Assembly (NCBI GenBank): GCA_010119145.1
Contig: JAACSU010000010.1
Location: 1 to 64,000, forward strand
Length of the DNA stretch: 64,000 bases
Source: Candidatus Gracilibacteria bacterium
GTDB lineage: Bacteria > Patescibacteriota > Gracilibacteria > BD1-5 > UBA6164
Direction: 5' to 3'
Position numbers and translations under genes: made by a program. This document shows, piece after piece, positions 54,600 through 63,529 of the stretch (positions are counted from its first letter, which is position 1; every line of letters starts with the position of its first letter). The notes beneath the pieces were generated by a model that worked only from the letters and a program-made list of their open reading frames with translations, did no database searches and was not told the origin of the DNA.

Positions 54600-55649
54600 C
54601 TATGTAATTTCTGATTCTATCTTTTTGAGTCCATCGAGGAATCCTTCAAGATTGAGTTTTGCTTTTCGAAGTGATTTGTAGCTTTGAAGTTTTCTAAATA
54701 TTTCTAAATTCAGTGTGTCACTGTCTTCGTCTAAGAGATCAGATTCAAACTCTTTTTTAAAATACTCTCAGTTATGTGTTTGATGATTTCATCCTGTTGC
54801 TTTAAGGGGAATAATAATAGAGTGAATCCCAAAATAGTATAATTCCCAAAGGGTAGAGCTTCATCGAGTGATAGCAATATCACTATTTTTCATAACTTTT
54901 CCGAGCTCTGCCTGCGAAATGTAGCCATGCGTTTTTACATTGAGATAATTATCAAATCTCGACTTAAAGTCTGAGTTTTGAGTTCCAAGAATAATATTAA
55001 AATCTATATCTTTACAGTCTGGAAGTATCTCAAGAAGGTTTGTAAATATTTTTTGAGACCCCTGACTTCCTGCTATTACCAGTACACTGAGTCGCTCATT
55101 TTCGTCCGGTTTCATATTTTTCAGTCCATCAAGGAGCTCAGGATTTACGAGAGGTCAAGAGTGTATATATTTCTTTCCATCTATTTTCTTATTTGGAAAA
55201 CTAAAAAATACTTTTGTAGCAAATCGTGATGCAAATGAATTTGCTGAACCCATGACAGTATCTGATTCGTGTATATATATATTTTTTCTTAGTACAAATG
55301 CTGCAAGACATACCGGGAGAGATACGTATCAACCTTTTGAAAATATGAGAGTTGGTTTAAACTTTAGAATAAAATAAAGAGCCTGAAAAAAACCTGTAAG
55401 ATTTTTGAGTGGCTCATAAAAGTTTCTCACATCAAAATACCTTCTTATTTTCCCAGCAGCGACATCGTGAAATTCGATATTATTTTTGAGGGCAGCTTCT
55501 TGTTCAAGTGAATCTCTCTCACCAAGCCAAAGAGCCTTAATATTTTTATCTTCTTCTTTTATATAGTTATATAAACTTATGATAGGAGTAATATGTCAAC
55601 CAGTTCCTCATCCAGCGAATAGTATACGTGTCGTTGAGCTGTTTCTCAT
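54600..55649 (-). CDS. murG: UDP-GlcNAc:undecaprenyl-PP-MurNAc-pentapeptide GlcNAc transferase
   Basis: 349 residues. ILFAGGGTGGHITPIISLY is the G-loop start, then FKPTLIFSKGGYVSLPVCLAA, YIHESDTVMG, LVIAGSQGSQ, AITRGSSTLWELYYFGIHSII and TGGNHQTHNEYF, all MurG blocks. It makes lipid II at the membrane. The Gly of GGGTGGH are partly UGA. Just upstream, 1 base from its ATG, ends the PAP2 gene, which may recycle undecaprenyl pyrophosphate, so the pair forms a lipid II supply operon. Confidence 0.95.
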
Positions 55650-55650
55650 T

Positions 55651-56238
55651 TTATAAATATATTTTAGATAATAGATTCATTATCAGAGAATTTAGATTTT
55701 TTACAAATTTTATTTTTGGGAGGTATCTGAGTGCAATATATGCTGAAATAATTCATACTACGGTTCATGCTACTATATCAAATGGCCAATGCACTCCTGC
55801 AACTACTCGTGACAAGAGCATCAAAATTACAAATGGAAGGTATATCCAAAATACTCTTCTAAACCCTGCAAGCAGTATTCAAGTTAGAAATGCTACACTG
55901 ACTCCGGCATGATCAGATGGGAAACTCGCATCCGGTATATGTGATAATAAAAGTCTTCCAGAATTCGTTATTGCCGTTTCTGGTCTCTCAAGATGTATAA
56001 ATGATTGTATGATGATTGCTATTACTATAGCTATTACACATCAATAGAATATATATATAAGATTACATTTTTTCTCTTGATTTTTTTCAAAGTAGCTGAA
56101 ATATATCCAGTATCAAACCAAAAATATTGGGATAAAAAATATGGGAAGATCTGCGAATATAGGACTGATGAGAGCTATAATCTCATTGCTCGAAAAATTA
56201 TTTAAATACTGAAACAGAGCTCTGTTAATTTCTTGCAT
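55651..56238 (-). CDS. PAP2-family membrane phosphatase (undecaprenyl-PP phosphatase-like)
   Basis: 195 residues, about five to six helices. Phosphatase motifs: LERPETAI (C1, with the usual Lys-x6-Arg-Pro reduced), ASFPSDHAGVSVA (C2, with Ser and His) and LSRVVAGVHWPFDIVAG (C3). It likely removes phosphate from undecaprenyl-PP or another lipid phosphate, consistent with murG directly downstream. PSDHA and HWPFD carry the catalytic His. Confidence 0.92.
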
Positions 56239-56353
56239 ATAATATACTTATAAATATTTGCAGTATTGTATAAGAAAATTATTTGAAAACAACTTTGAAA
56301 AGCTCTTTTTTTAGCTATACTATACTGTATTACTTACTTCCACCACACAACAT

Positions 56354-57682
56354 ATGGAATCAACCGTCGAAAATAGACTCCAAGGTACTTCAGATGTATT
56401 TCCTGAGGATCATATCTACCTAACATTTTTGAAAAAAGTGTTTCGACACGAGTTAAGAAAAAACGGTTTCAAACGTATTTCTACTCCTCTCTTAGAACAA
56501 ACAAGTCTTCTTCGAAAAATATATCCAGAAAACCAAAATAGATATGGACTCTATAGTTTTAATACAAAAGACGATATAGATGTATCACTTCTTCCATCTG
56601 CAAGTGTTGGGATTATGCGAGCCTATATGCAAAATGAAGTATTTGAATGACTTCAACCCGTTTATTACTATTATATGGAACGTGCATTTCGTCAAAATAG
56701 ACTCAGAAAAGAGTATTATACCATTGGATGAGAAGTGATTTGAGAATCTGATCCAGTTATCGATGCACAAAATATTTATATGGTGTATACAGCTCTCAGT
56801 AAAATTGGTCTTTGAGATGATATTACACTTAAAATTAACTCATATGGAAATGCGAAAGAGATGGAAAAATACTCTCTAGAACTCGCTAATTTTTTTGAAA
56901 ACAAAAAACAAGTTATGTCAGAAGAGACAGCTGCAGCGTATGAAAATAATGTATTCGCTCCTTTTTTCTCTCAGGATGAAGATGATAAAATACTGGCAAG
57001 TAGCGCTCCATCAATTGTGAAGTTTCTCAAAAAGGATAACAAGAAGCATTTTGAAGACTTCAGTTTATATCTCACTGATTTAGATATTCCGTTTATTCAT
57101 GACCATACACTCTTTTTTCAAGAAGGATTTTATACAAATATAGTATGGAAAATCGAGGACTCACATTGAGTAGAACTTGCGTCTGGATGACGATATGACC
57201 TCCTTGCTCGTAGTTTAGGTTCACCAAAGGATTATGGAGCTGCTGGTTTCTCTATAGACGCGATGAGAATCATCGAAAAACTAAAAAAACGAGCTATTTC
57301 CATTAAAAATAAAGATAGCATTGATCTCTATTTTGTTCAGCTTGGAGATGAGGCAAAACGAGTAGTATTCCCATTATCACTTCAAGCAAGAGAAAGAGGA
57401 ATAAATACACTCACATCACTTGGAACTCCATCAATGAAAGAGCAGATGCTCAAGGCTCAAAGAATAGGATCTAAATATGTAGTACTTGTGGCAGTAATGG
57501 AAGCCAGAAGTTGAGTATTTCAAGTAAGAAATATAGAGGCCTGAACACAAGAAGAAGTAAAAAAAGAAGACCTCATCGATTATATTATTGGTAAAATAGG
57601 GAAAGATAGCCTCAATTTTTATGAACCGAGTAAAGACCTCGTACAATGAGTCGTAGTGGAAGAATGAGAAACTGAATCTTAA
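56354..57682 (+). CDS. Histidyl-tRNA synthetase-like protein lacking the HisA motif
   Basis: 442 residues. Class II fold: motif 1 (GFKRISTPLLEQTSLL), motif 2 (MERAFRQNRLRKEYYTIGG, GESDPVIDAQ), HisB (VELASGGRYDLLARSLG), motif 3 (GAAGFSIDAMRI) and an anticodon-binding domain (IDLYFVQLGDEAKR to IIGKIG). The HisRS HisA motif RGLDYY is here FFQEGFY, without the catalytic Arg (R259 of E. coli). It may be a paralogue such as a HisZ-like protein, but the anticodon domain argues for tRNA binding. No other HisRS is in the window. Annotated as hisS-like. Confidence 0.82.
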
Positions 57683-57694
57683 ATTTTTTGGAGT

Positions 57695-58138
57695 ATGTTC
57701 GAGCAAGTATGAACATCACCTGAAGAATGTATAGAAATAGAGCTTACTATTCAAATTGAAAAAACTATAAGAAATACTGCTATTGTATTTGCTAGTGCTA
57801 TTGCATGAGTTTTAGCTCTTTCGCTTTCAGATTTTCATACAAACAGACCCAACTTGTCATTTTGGAAGTCACAACAACATTCTTTGCTCACACTTCCTCC
57901 CTCACTTGATTCATCAGAAATGGTATTATGAGCTACACATCTTGCTGGATGAGCTTTGGCAAATGTATGAATCCCTTGAATGAAAATCAATATTCCTTTG
58001 GAATGTTTATCGTGAGAGGTGACTGACAAAGAAAAAATGAAATGCATTGTATGGAGAGATTTTTGTATGGAAAATAATTCAAGTCCTCGTAGTGTTCAAT
58101 TTTGTAGTGAAGTATTTTTGTGGAATTTATGATTTTAA
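57695..58138 (+). CDS. Hypothetical protein with one membrane segment
   Basis: 147 residues. One weakly hydrophobic segment (NTAIVFASAIAGVLALSLS), flanked by a short Glu-rich N-terminus and a long Ser/Pro/Cys-containing tail (about 100 residues). It starts 12 bases after the HisRS-like gene, with GGAG close to the ATG. Five or more TGA=Gly codons. No family recognised. Confidence 0.65.
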
Positions 58139-58149
58139 AAGTTTCTATT

Positions 58150-58368
58150 ATGAAAACTCATCACGAAATTCTTCATGGAACTTCACTCAAAAATATTCTT
58201 GAAATACTTGAGTGAGAATATGGTTTTGAGTGACTTGATAGCAGACTCAAAATGAATTGCTTCGCAAATAATCCAAGTTTAAAATCAAGTCTGACATTTC
58301 TCAAAAAAACTCCATGGGCTCGTGAAAAGGTTGAAGAGCTATATGTAGAATATATTCGAAATAAATAA
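58150..58368 (+). CDS. VF530 (DUF2132) family DNA-binding protein
   Basis: 72 residues. The signature [27 protein letters not shown] and [25 protein letters not shown] matches the VF530 family, small helical proteins with a proposed DNA-binding fold (solved by NMR for the Vibrio fischeri member). Role unknown. It ends in the terminator at 58366. Same strand as the hisS-like gene. Confidence 0.92.
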
Positions 58369-58396
58369 AAAACTCTCATTATGAGAGTTTTTTATT
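58366..58396. terminator. Bidirectional terminator, ACTCTC/GAGAGT type
   Basis: AAAAAACTCTC ATTAT GAGAGTTTTTT. The + gene stop (58366-58368) and the - gene stop (58392-58394) lie at its edges. Confidence 0.9.
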
Positions 58397-59402
58397 GTTT
58401 AGACTTATCTTTCAATAGTTTTCATATTCCTTTTTCTACTCAGGGAGTTTGATTATGATAATAGGGCATCATTACTTTTCTGAGATCTCTCACTGGAACT
58501 CTAAATTCTCTCATTCCATTTTCTCAGATAGCATTTATTTCCAGTTCTTTTTTATGTATGAGCTCTGCCCAATGTGTAGAATTAAAATCCATTAAAGGGT
58601 ACTGTATTTTAAGTCTCTGTATCTCCTCTGACTCAGGATTTATTAAAGACATAAGGGGATACTTGAGTACTTGATTCCAATAATTCTTGATTTCACTATC
58701 TTGGATTTCTGAGATAATCTCAAGAATTAAGCATGTTTGATAGAGTAGAAATTCTTTTAATGGTACTCAAAGTTCATCTATCTCATCAAAGATATCTCGA
58801 TGAAATGTTGCTGAAGCGATCTCTTGGGGGCTATGAATTTCTGCTCAAGATGTATTTCTTGCAATTCCCCTTTCAAATCATAATTGATTTTTTAAGAGTT
58901 TATTAGCTCAGGTGGTATCAGCCGGAATTGCAACTCAAAACCTATGCATTGTAGCATCGTGATTCATCAGTGCAAAAACAGCTCAGAAACTTTTTTCTAA
59001 TTGTTTAAATGTTTCAATTTTAAGTTCTTCTATTGAAGCTGCAATGACTTTATGATCAATTCTAATACATCATATAGACTGCATTTTATTTTCCATTCCT
59101 TGTGCATTATCTCTTTTAAAAAATGTATGTTGAAATAAGTATCTCCCAAATCTTTTATAGAAAAATAATATATCTACAATATTTACTCAAGGTATTTGTG
59201 GTTCATAATTTGAACTTACTAAAGCAATAGAGCTTGAAAAAAGGAGCTCATTGTCTCTTATATTTCCTCCTAGTATTTCGTGAGCCTCTTTGCTCATACG
59301 ACTTATAATATCTCGAGTAGCTCATCAAGCTCATAGAGCATTGTGAATTTTTCTATCAAGCCCTGTTTGATCTGAAAGTCATGTTATTCTAAGTGAGTTC
59401 AA
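58392..59402 (-). CDS. Hypothetical protein, possibly TTG start
   Basis: 336 residues if translation begins at TTG 59402, or 301 from the first ATG (59297). The upstream part LNSLRITGLSDQTGLDRKIHNALG looks coding, so the longer form is preferred. The protein is soluble, charged, mostly helical: ADTTGANKLLKNQLGFERG, SPQEIASATFHRDIFDE and MREFRVPVRDLRKVMMPYYHN. No family recognised. Several TGA=Gly codons. Confidence 0.7.
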
Positions 59403-59443
59403 AAAGATAAAACCTAAAAATTAATATAACTATATATATAATT

Positions 59444-59483
59444 AAAAAAATAATAATGTCAATATTTGGACATTATTATTTTA
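59444..59483 (-). terminator. Terminator of the membrane-protein gene at 59502
   Basis: AAAATAATAATGTC / GACATTATTATTTT stem with T run on the minus strand. Confidence 0.82.
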
Positions 59484-59501
59484 ATAGTATTTTGTACGGA
59501 A

Positions 59502-59954
59502 CTATACTCGTATTTTTGTTATTTTTTGTCCTGTTTTCAGTCATTTTTTTGTAATAGCTTTTCCCGTTATTCCAGCAATTGCTACGATGAGACCCAGAAT
59601 GAAGTAAAATATATCAACCGTAAGACTTGCTGTATCCAAAAAGAGCCCAGAAACAAACATAAGCAGTACTCAAAAAATTACTTGGAGAATTCGTGTTCTA
59701 CCACGAGAGAGTATATTGATATCAAGTCCACCCATGACAAGAGGGAACACTCATAGTGCTACTATTATATATGCGAGTATTTTTTTAGTCATTGGATCAA
59801 GATTGATTCCAAAAAACGAGCTTTCCAGTGATAGGTTTTGTACTCAAAATGCTATGATTCAAAGAGCAATAAGGACAATTCCAAGAATAATCTTAGCATA
59901 TCTTATTTGTAAGTCAGTGGGTCGCTTCATGAGAAGCTGTAAAAAATTCATCAT
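59502..59954 (-). CDS. Four-helix membrane protein, unknown function
   Basis: 150 residues from the first of two adjacent ATGs. Four hydrophobic segments: IILGIVLIALGIIAFGV, ILAYIIVALGVFPLVMGGLD, ILQVIFGVLLMFVSGLF and IFYFILGLIVAIAGITGK, with a basic C-terminus. No family recognised; the size and regular helices suggest a small integral membrane protein. It is followed by the terminator at 59444. Confidence 0.75.
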
Positions 59955-60023
59955 GTGATTTTAATTAATTGTATAGTGTGTGGGATACAGGATAAACAAA
60001 AGCGAAAAAACAGCAAAATAATT

Positions 60024-60050
60024 TTGACTTTTCTCTCTATTTTATATAAT
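60024..60050 (+). promoter_or_regulatory. Promoter of tRNA-Gln
   Basis: TTGACT (60024-60029) and TATAAT (60045-60050), spacer 15, about 19 bases before the tRNA. Confidence 0.6.
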
Positions 60051-60068
60051 ACTCTCGCTTTTTTGTAT

Positions 60069-60143
60069 TGGGATGTAGCCAAGTGGTAAGGCAGGGGACT
60101 TTGACTCCCCCACGCGTAGGTTCGACCCCTACCATCCCAACCA
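60069..60143 (+). tRNA. tRNA-Gln (UUG anticodon)
   Basis: Acceptor stem TGGGATG / CATCCCA, anticodon loop CTTTGAC with anticodon TTG, T-loop GGTTCGACCCC, discriminator A, and CCA encoded in the DNA. Reads CAA and CAG. Confidence 0.96.
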
Positions 60144-60236
60144 TTATTGAAACAAGCAGAAAAAATATACTTTTATGGCCTTGCAGCATAAAAAAAACAT
60201 AAGGAACAAGTAAATTAGGGATTTGTTTTTTAAGTT

Positions 60237-60265
60237 TTTACTTAGAAGTATTATTTATTTATAAT
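60237..60265 (+). promoter_or_regulatory. Promoter of rplU
   Basis: TTTACT (60237-60242), a 17-base spacer, TATAAT (60260-60265). The transcript should begin about 4 bases before the ATG at 60276. Confidence 0.5.
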
Positions 60266-60275
60266 TATATTAAGT

Positions 60276-60587
60276 ATGTTAGCAGTTATAGAAGTTGGAG
60301 GAAATCAATTCATCGTACAAAAAGGTGATATCATCGAAGTTAAAAAACAAGATGTTGAAGTTGGTAAAAAGATGACAGTAGAAGCACTACTGATTTCTGG
60401 TCTAGATGGAAAAGACATGAAATTAGGAGCTCCATTTATTGGTGGTTCTAAAATCGAATGTAAAGTTCTAGAACAAAAAAAAGGAGAAAAAGTACGAGTT
60501 TTTAAGATGAAATCTAAAAAAAGATATATGAGAAACAAAGGGTTTAGACCTCAAGTTACTCAACTAGAAATCCTGTCTATAGCTTAA
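60276..60587 (+). CDS. rplU: 50S ribosomal protein L21
   Basis: 103 residues, no TGA codons. MLAVIEVGGNQFIVQKGDIIEV, then VKVRV-type VRVFKMKSKKRYMRNKGFRPQ near the C-terminus, is diagnostic of L21, which binds 23S rRNA domain IV with L20. The gene stands alone here; rpmA (L27), its usual partner, does not follow. It has its own promoter and a hairpin after the stop. Codon use is free of UGA, as might be expected for a highly expressed gene. Confidence 0.97.
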   Translation: MLAVIEVGGNQFIVQKGDIIEVKKQDVEVGKKMTVEALLISGLDGKDMKLGAPFIGGSKIECKVLEQKKGEKVRVFKMKSKKRYMRNKGFRPQVTQLEILSIA

Positions 60588-60598
60588 ATAAAATCATT

Positions 60599-60632
60599 GT
60601 CTACGCACAAATGTAGGCATTTTTTGTTTTTT
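60599..60632 (+). terminator. Terminator of rplU
   Basis: TGTCTAC / GTAGGCA stem with one wobble pair, then T-rich tail. Confidence 0.7.
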
Positions 60633-60736
60633 CAAGTATACTGAGATTTGATTACATTGAGCGGAAATAATGACGAAGAAAATTATTCTAGAAATACGAC
60701 GAGCATAACCAGAAATTTAGTTTCTAAAATTACGTT

Positions 60737-61864
60737 TTGTCACCAAAAATTAATTTACGAGCTCGAATAGAGCGACACTCAAGAGTCTTGCAACATAATT
60801 TATATGCTACAAGCAAAAAGACTGGAAAGACATGAATCGCACTTGTTTCTACAATAGCAATATTTATGCTTCCTATATATCCTACATTTGCAAGTTTTGT
60901 AAATAACGGGAGTCCAACAGATTTCTACAGAGGAGAAATAGATGAATCAACGATTATAAGTTCTTACTTTTGAGACAATGAGACTGTTTGAGACGGAGCA
61001 GTATTTATTCAATCAAAAGATTCATACTTATATGTAAACGCTGGAAGCGATCAAGAAAATAGAGATGTTTCTTCGAGTAAAGAAATTATTTCTTATGAAG
61101 TAAAGTGAGGAGAAAGTATCGGTTCAATTGCTGAAAAGTTTAATGTTACTCGAAACTCAATTTTTTGGGCAAATAACTTTGCTGATGATTATATAATCCA
61201 TCCAGGAGATATTATCAAAGTACCACCTGTATCAGGTCTTATTCATGAAGTAAAATCATGAGAAACTTTGAATGGTATTGCAAATAAATATGATGTTGAT
61301 TCTGAGGATATAATGAGACAAAACCTGCTTCTTTCAGCAGGAGATCTCAAATCTTGAGATACTATTATTGTACCTGGTGCTATTAAGATTATCCCAAAAC
61401 CAGTGGTTGCTCCAGCTCAAGCAGTAGCAAAATCATCTGCAGGTGCGAAAGCTACTCCAACTGCAGCGTACTCAGCTCCAGTTGCAGCAAAAAGTAATTA
61501 TGTTGCTCCATCTGGTTCATATACACTTACTTGGAGAGCTCCAAAGCATACTTTCTACTGGGGGAACTGTACTTGGTACGTCGCTCAATATAAAAATGTT
61601 AACTGGGGAGGAAATGCAAATCAATGGCTTACTAATGCTCGAGCGAAAGGTCACGCAACAGGTTCAAATGCTCAGCTATGAGCAATAGTACAATTAGGAG
61701 GTCGAGGATACAATCCTTATTACGGTCACGTTGCTATTGTAACTGGTATAGAAGGTGGTAATCTTATAATTTCAGATATGAATTATAGAGCTCTATGAGA
61801 GGTTACGACTCGTAAGGTTCCAATAAATGACAGATCTATTCAAGGTTATATCTATGTAGATTAA
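60737..61864 (+). CDS. LysM-CHAP peptidoglycan hydrolase
   Basis: 375 residues from TTG 60737. N-terminal basic part and a helix (IALVSTIAIFMLPIYPTFAS) give a signal/anchor. Two LysM units: ISYEVKGGESIGSIAEKFNVTRNSIFWANN and IHEVKSGETLNGIANKYDVDSEDIMRQN. An Ala/Pro linker precedes a CHAP domain: YWGNCTWYVAQYKN with the catalytic Cys and GHVAIVTG with the His. It cuts wall peptides, perhaps during cell division or host attack. There is no ATG before residue 44, so the start is uncertain. A longer reading through a -1 step at an A5 run (60750s) is possible (see findings). Confidence 0.88.
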
Positions 61865-61871
61865 GAATCAA

Positions 61872-61908
61872 TTAAAAAAAACACTCACTTCAGAGTGTTT
61901 TTTTTGTT
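61872..61908 (+). terminator. Terminator of the LysM-CHAP gene
   Basis: AAAACACTC ACTTCA GAGTGTTTT stem with T run. Confidence 0.88.
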
Positions 61909-61956
61909 ATTTAAAAATCTTTTTTTATAATTTTGATACTATTTTGAAAATACACT

Positions 61957-62616
61957 ATGAAAGATAAAATTATTGATATCGTTTTTAATGGGAAATTTAC
62001 ACTTCCTATGAAATACATAAATGCACTATGCTACTATATCATTCCTGCTTGAGCTTTACTCTACGTTTTTGTTCCATATTTTATCTGAGACAGCATATAT
62101 TATAACAATGCTGTAAGCCTCTGATCAGTTGCATTTTATATTCTACTTGGACTTTTGTTTATAAAACCTCTCACCCTCATATTTTCTGATATACGACTTT
62201 TTGCTAAATTACTTATCCTCAGAAAACAGTTTTGAGTGCTCATGTTGTGGTTTTTTCTGGGACATTTTATTTGAACAGTACTTTCTATATGATATAAAGA
62301 TATATTTTTCCTTATACAGGCCCAAGGTCTTAAATCGTACTTCGTTTGGGGAATACTTGCAGGTATTATAGTATTTCTGTTATGAATCACTTCAAACGTG
62401 TACTCTGTGAAGCTTCTCAAAAAAAATTGGAAACGACTTCACAAACTCGTCTACCCAGCACTCCTTTTTACGGCTCTTCATATCTACTTTATAGCTGGAG
62501 ATGTGTTACCACTTGTTATTACAGTTTTGTACTGAGTAGTAAAAATTATAGCTTGGAAATGAATCAAGATTCCAGTGAAAAGATACTGTATCACGAGCAA
62601 AAAGTTGCCTAACTAA
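61957..62616 (+). CDS. MsrQ/YedZ-like heme membrane protein
   Basis: 219 residues, about six helices (ferric-reductase-like fold): PLTLIFSD, LRKQFGVLMLWFFLGHFIG, GILAGIIVFLLGITSNVYSVKLLKKNWKRLHKLVYPALLFTALHIYF. The His of GHF, LHKL and LHIYF are the likely heme ligands. MsrQ gives electrons to MsrP for periplasmic methionine sulfoxide repair, but no MsrP is nearby, so another oxidoreductase may be served. The second half and the C-terminus are basic. Starts after an AT-rich promoter region. Confidence 0.84.
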
Positions 62617-62660
62617 AGATTTTTCTTACACTTATAGTATTAATTTTTAATTTTACTCGT

Positions 62661-63146
62661 ATGAAACAATTAGGAATTTTACTGATACTAAGTTTATTAC
62701 TCGTTTGATGTAATAAAAATACAAGTGAGCAGGAGGACCCAATGATTACTTCTGAGGATGTAATAGTAAATCAAGAGTCAGAAGTAATCACTCAAGAAGA
62801 AACTATAGATCAAGAGATTCCAGAAGTGGAAGAAGCACTCCCAACGCTTGATCTCTCTACTGCTATCTTTGATGGAAATGGGACTGAACCATTTTGGGGA
62901 TTTAGCGCTTCAGGGAGTACTCTTGTACTCAGAGAACCAAGCAATTCAGGACCAATAAGTCTTACAAGTTTCACATGAGTTGTTATGACTAATGTTGGGA
63001 CTTCTGTAAATATGACAACTTCTGGTATGACCTTAAACTTAGTACTTTGAACCTGTAGTGACGGTATGAGTGATATGCTATATGCCTATTCTAGTACCTT
63101 CGTTGCTGGATCGACGAGTTATACAGGTTGTGCGAATGTAGATTAA
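62661..63146 (+). CDS. Lipoprotein with COG3650-like domain
   Basis: 161 residues. Lipoprotein signal MKQLGILLILSLLLVGC, an acidic linker (residues 20-65), then the globular part FDGNGTEPFWGFSASGSTLVL and TCSDGMSDMLYAYSSTF with GCANVD at the end. The FxGxGxEPFWxxxxxG and CSDGMSDxxY motifs are typical of COG3650-type proteins, of unknown function, often outer surface in Gram-negatives. Terminator at 63154. Confidence 0.85.
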
Positions 63147-63153
63147 AATAAAA

Positions 63154-63198
63154 TAATAAAAAAACTCTCACAGATTATCTGTGAGAGTTTTTTTATTA
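63154..63198. terminator. Terminator, ACTCTC/GAGAGT type
   Basis: AAAAAAACTCTCACAGATTA then TCTGTGAGAGTTTTTTT; also lies downstream of the two tRNA-Arg genes on the minus strand. Confidence 0.9.
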
Positions 63199-63206
63199 TT
63201 TCGATA

Positions 63207-63283
63207 TGGTGCACCCGACTGGAGTCGAACCAGTAACCAACGGCTTCGAAGACCGCTACTCTATCCAATTGAGCTACGGGTGC
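63207..63283 (-). tRNA. tRNA-Arg (UCG anticodon)
   Basis: Acceptor GCACCCG / CGGGTGC, anticodon loop CTTCGAA with anticodon TCG, T arm CTGGTTCGACTCCAG, CCA encoded. Reads CGA (and CGG), consistent with CGA at conserved arginines in PNPase and the RND pump. Confidence 0.93.
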
Positions 63284-63302
63284 ATATGCAAGACAAACTT
63301 AA

Positions 63303-63378
63303 TGGTGCAACCAGCTGGGCTCGAACCAGCGGCCTCAACCTTCGCAGGGCTGCGCTCTTCCAACTGAGCTATGGCTGC
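63303..63378 (-). tRNA. tRNA-Arg (GCG anticodon)
   Basis: Acceptor GCAGCCA / TGGTTGC, anticodon stem CAGCC / GGTTG with loop CTGCGAA, anticodon GCG, T arm GCTGGTTCGAGCCCAGC, CCA encoded. GCG reads CGC and CGU; most bacteria use ACG (inosine) instead. Adjacent to tRNA-Arg(UCG), 19 bases apart. Confidence 0.9.
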
Positions 63379-63529
63379 TCTTTTTATGCTTGCATAGTAT
63401 ATTTATAATAGTAAAAAGTAAAGTTTATTTTAAAGCTTTGAAAAATATTTTTTATCCTCATAATAAGTGCCAACAATTATTTCATCTCTTTTTTAATTAT
63501 TATAAAAGAGCTAGCTAGATAAAAATTTT

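Noticed and set aside
63207-63378. CGA reassigned to Trp as reported for some Absconditabacteria
   Set aside because: CGA falls at conserved Arg sites (PNPase RLDGR, RND ER motif) and a tRNA-Arg(UCG) with Arg-like features is present.
63181-63408. 75-codon + strand ORF ([13 protein letters not shown]...)
   Set aside because: It runs across the two tRNA-Arg genes in reverse; a common false ORF over tRNAs.
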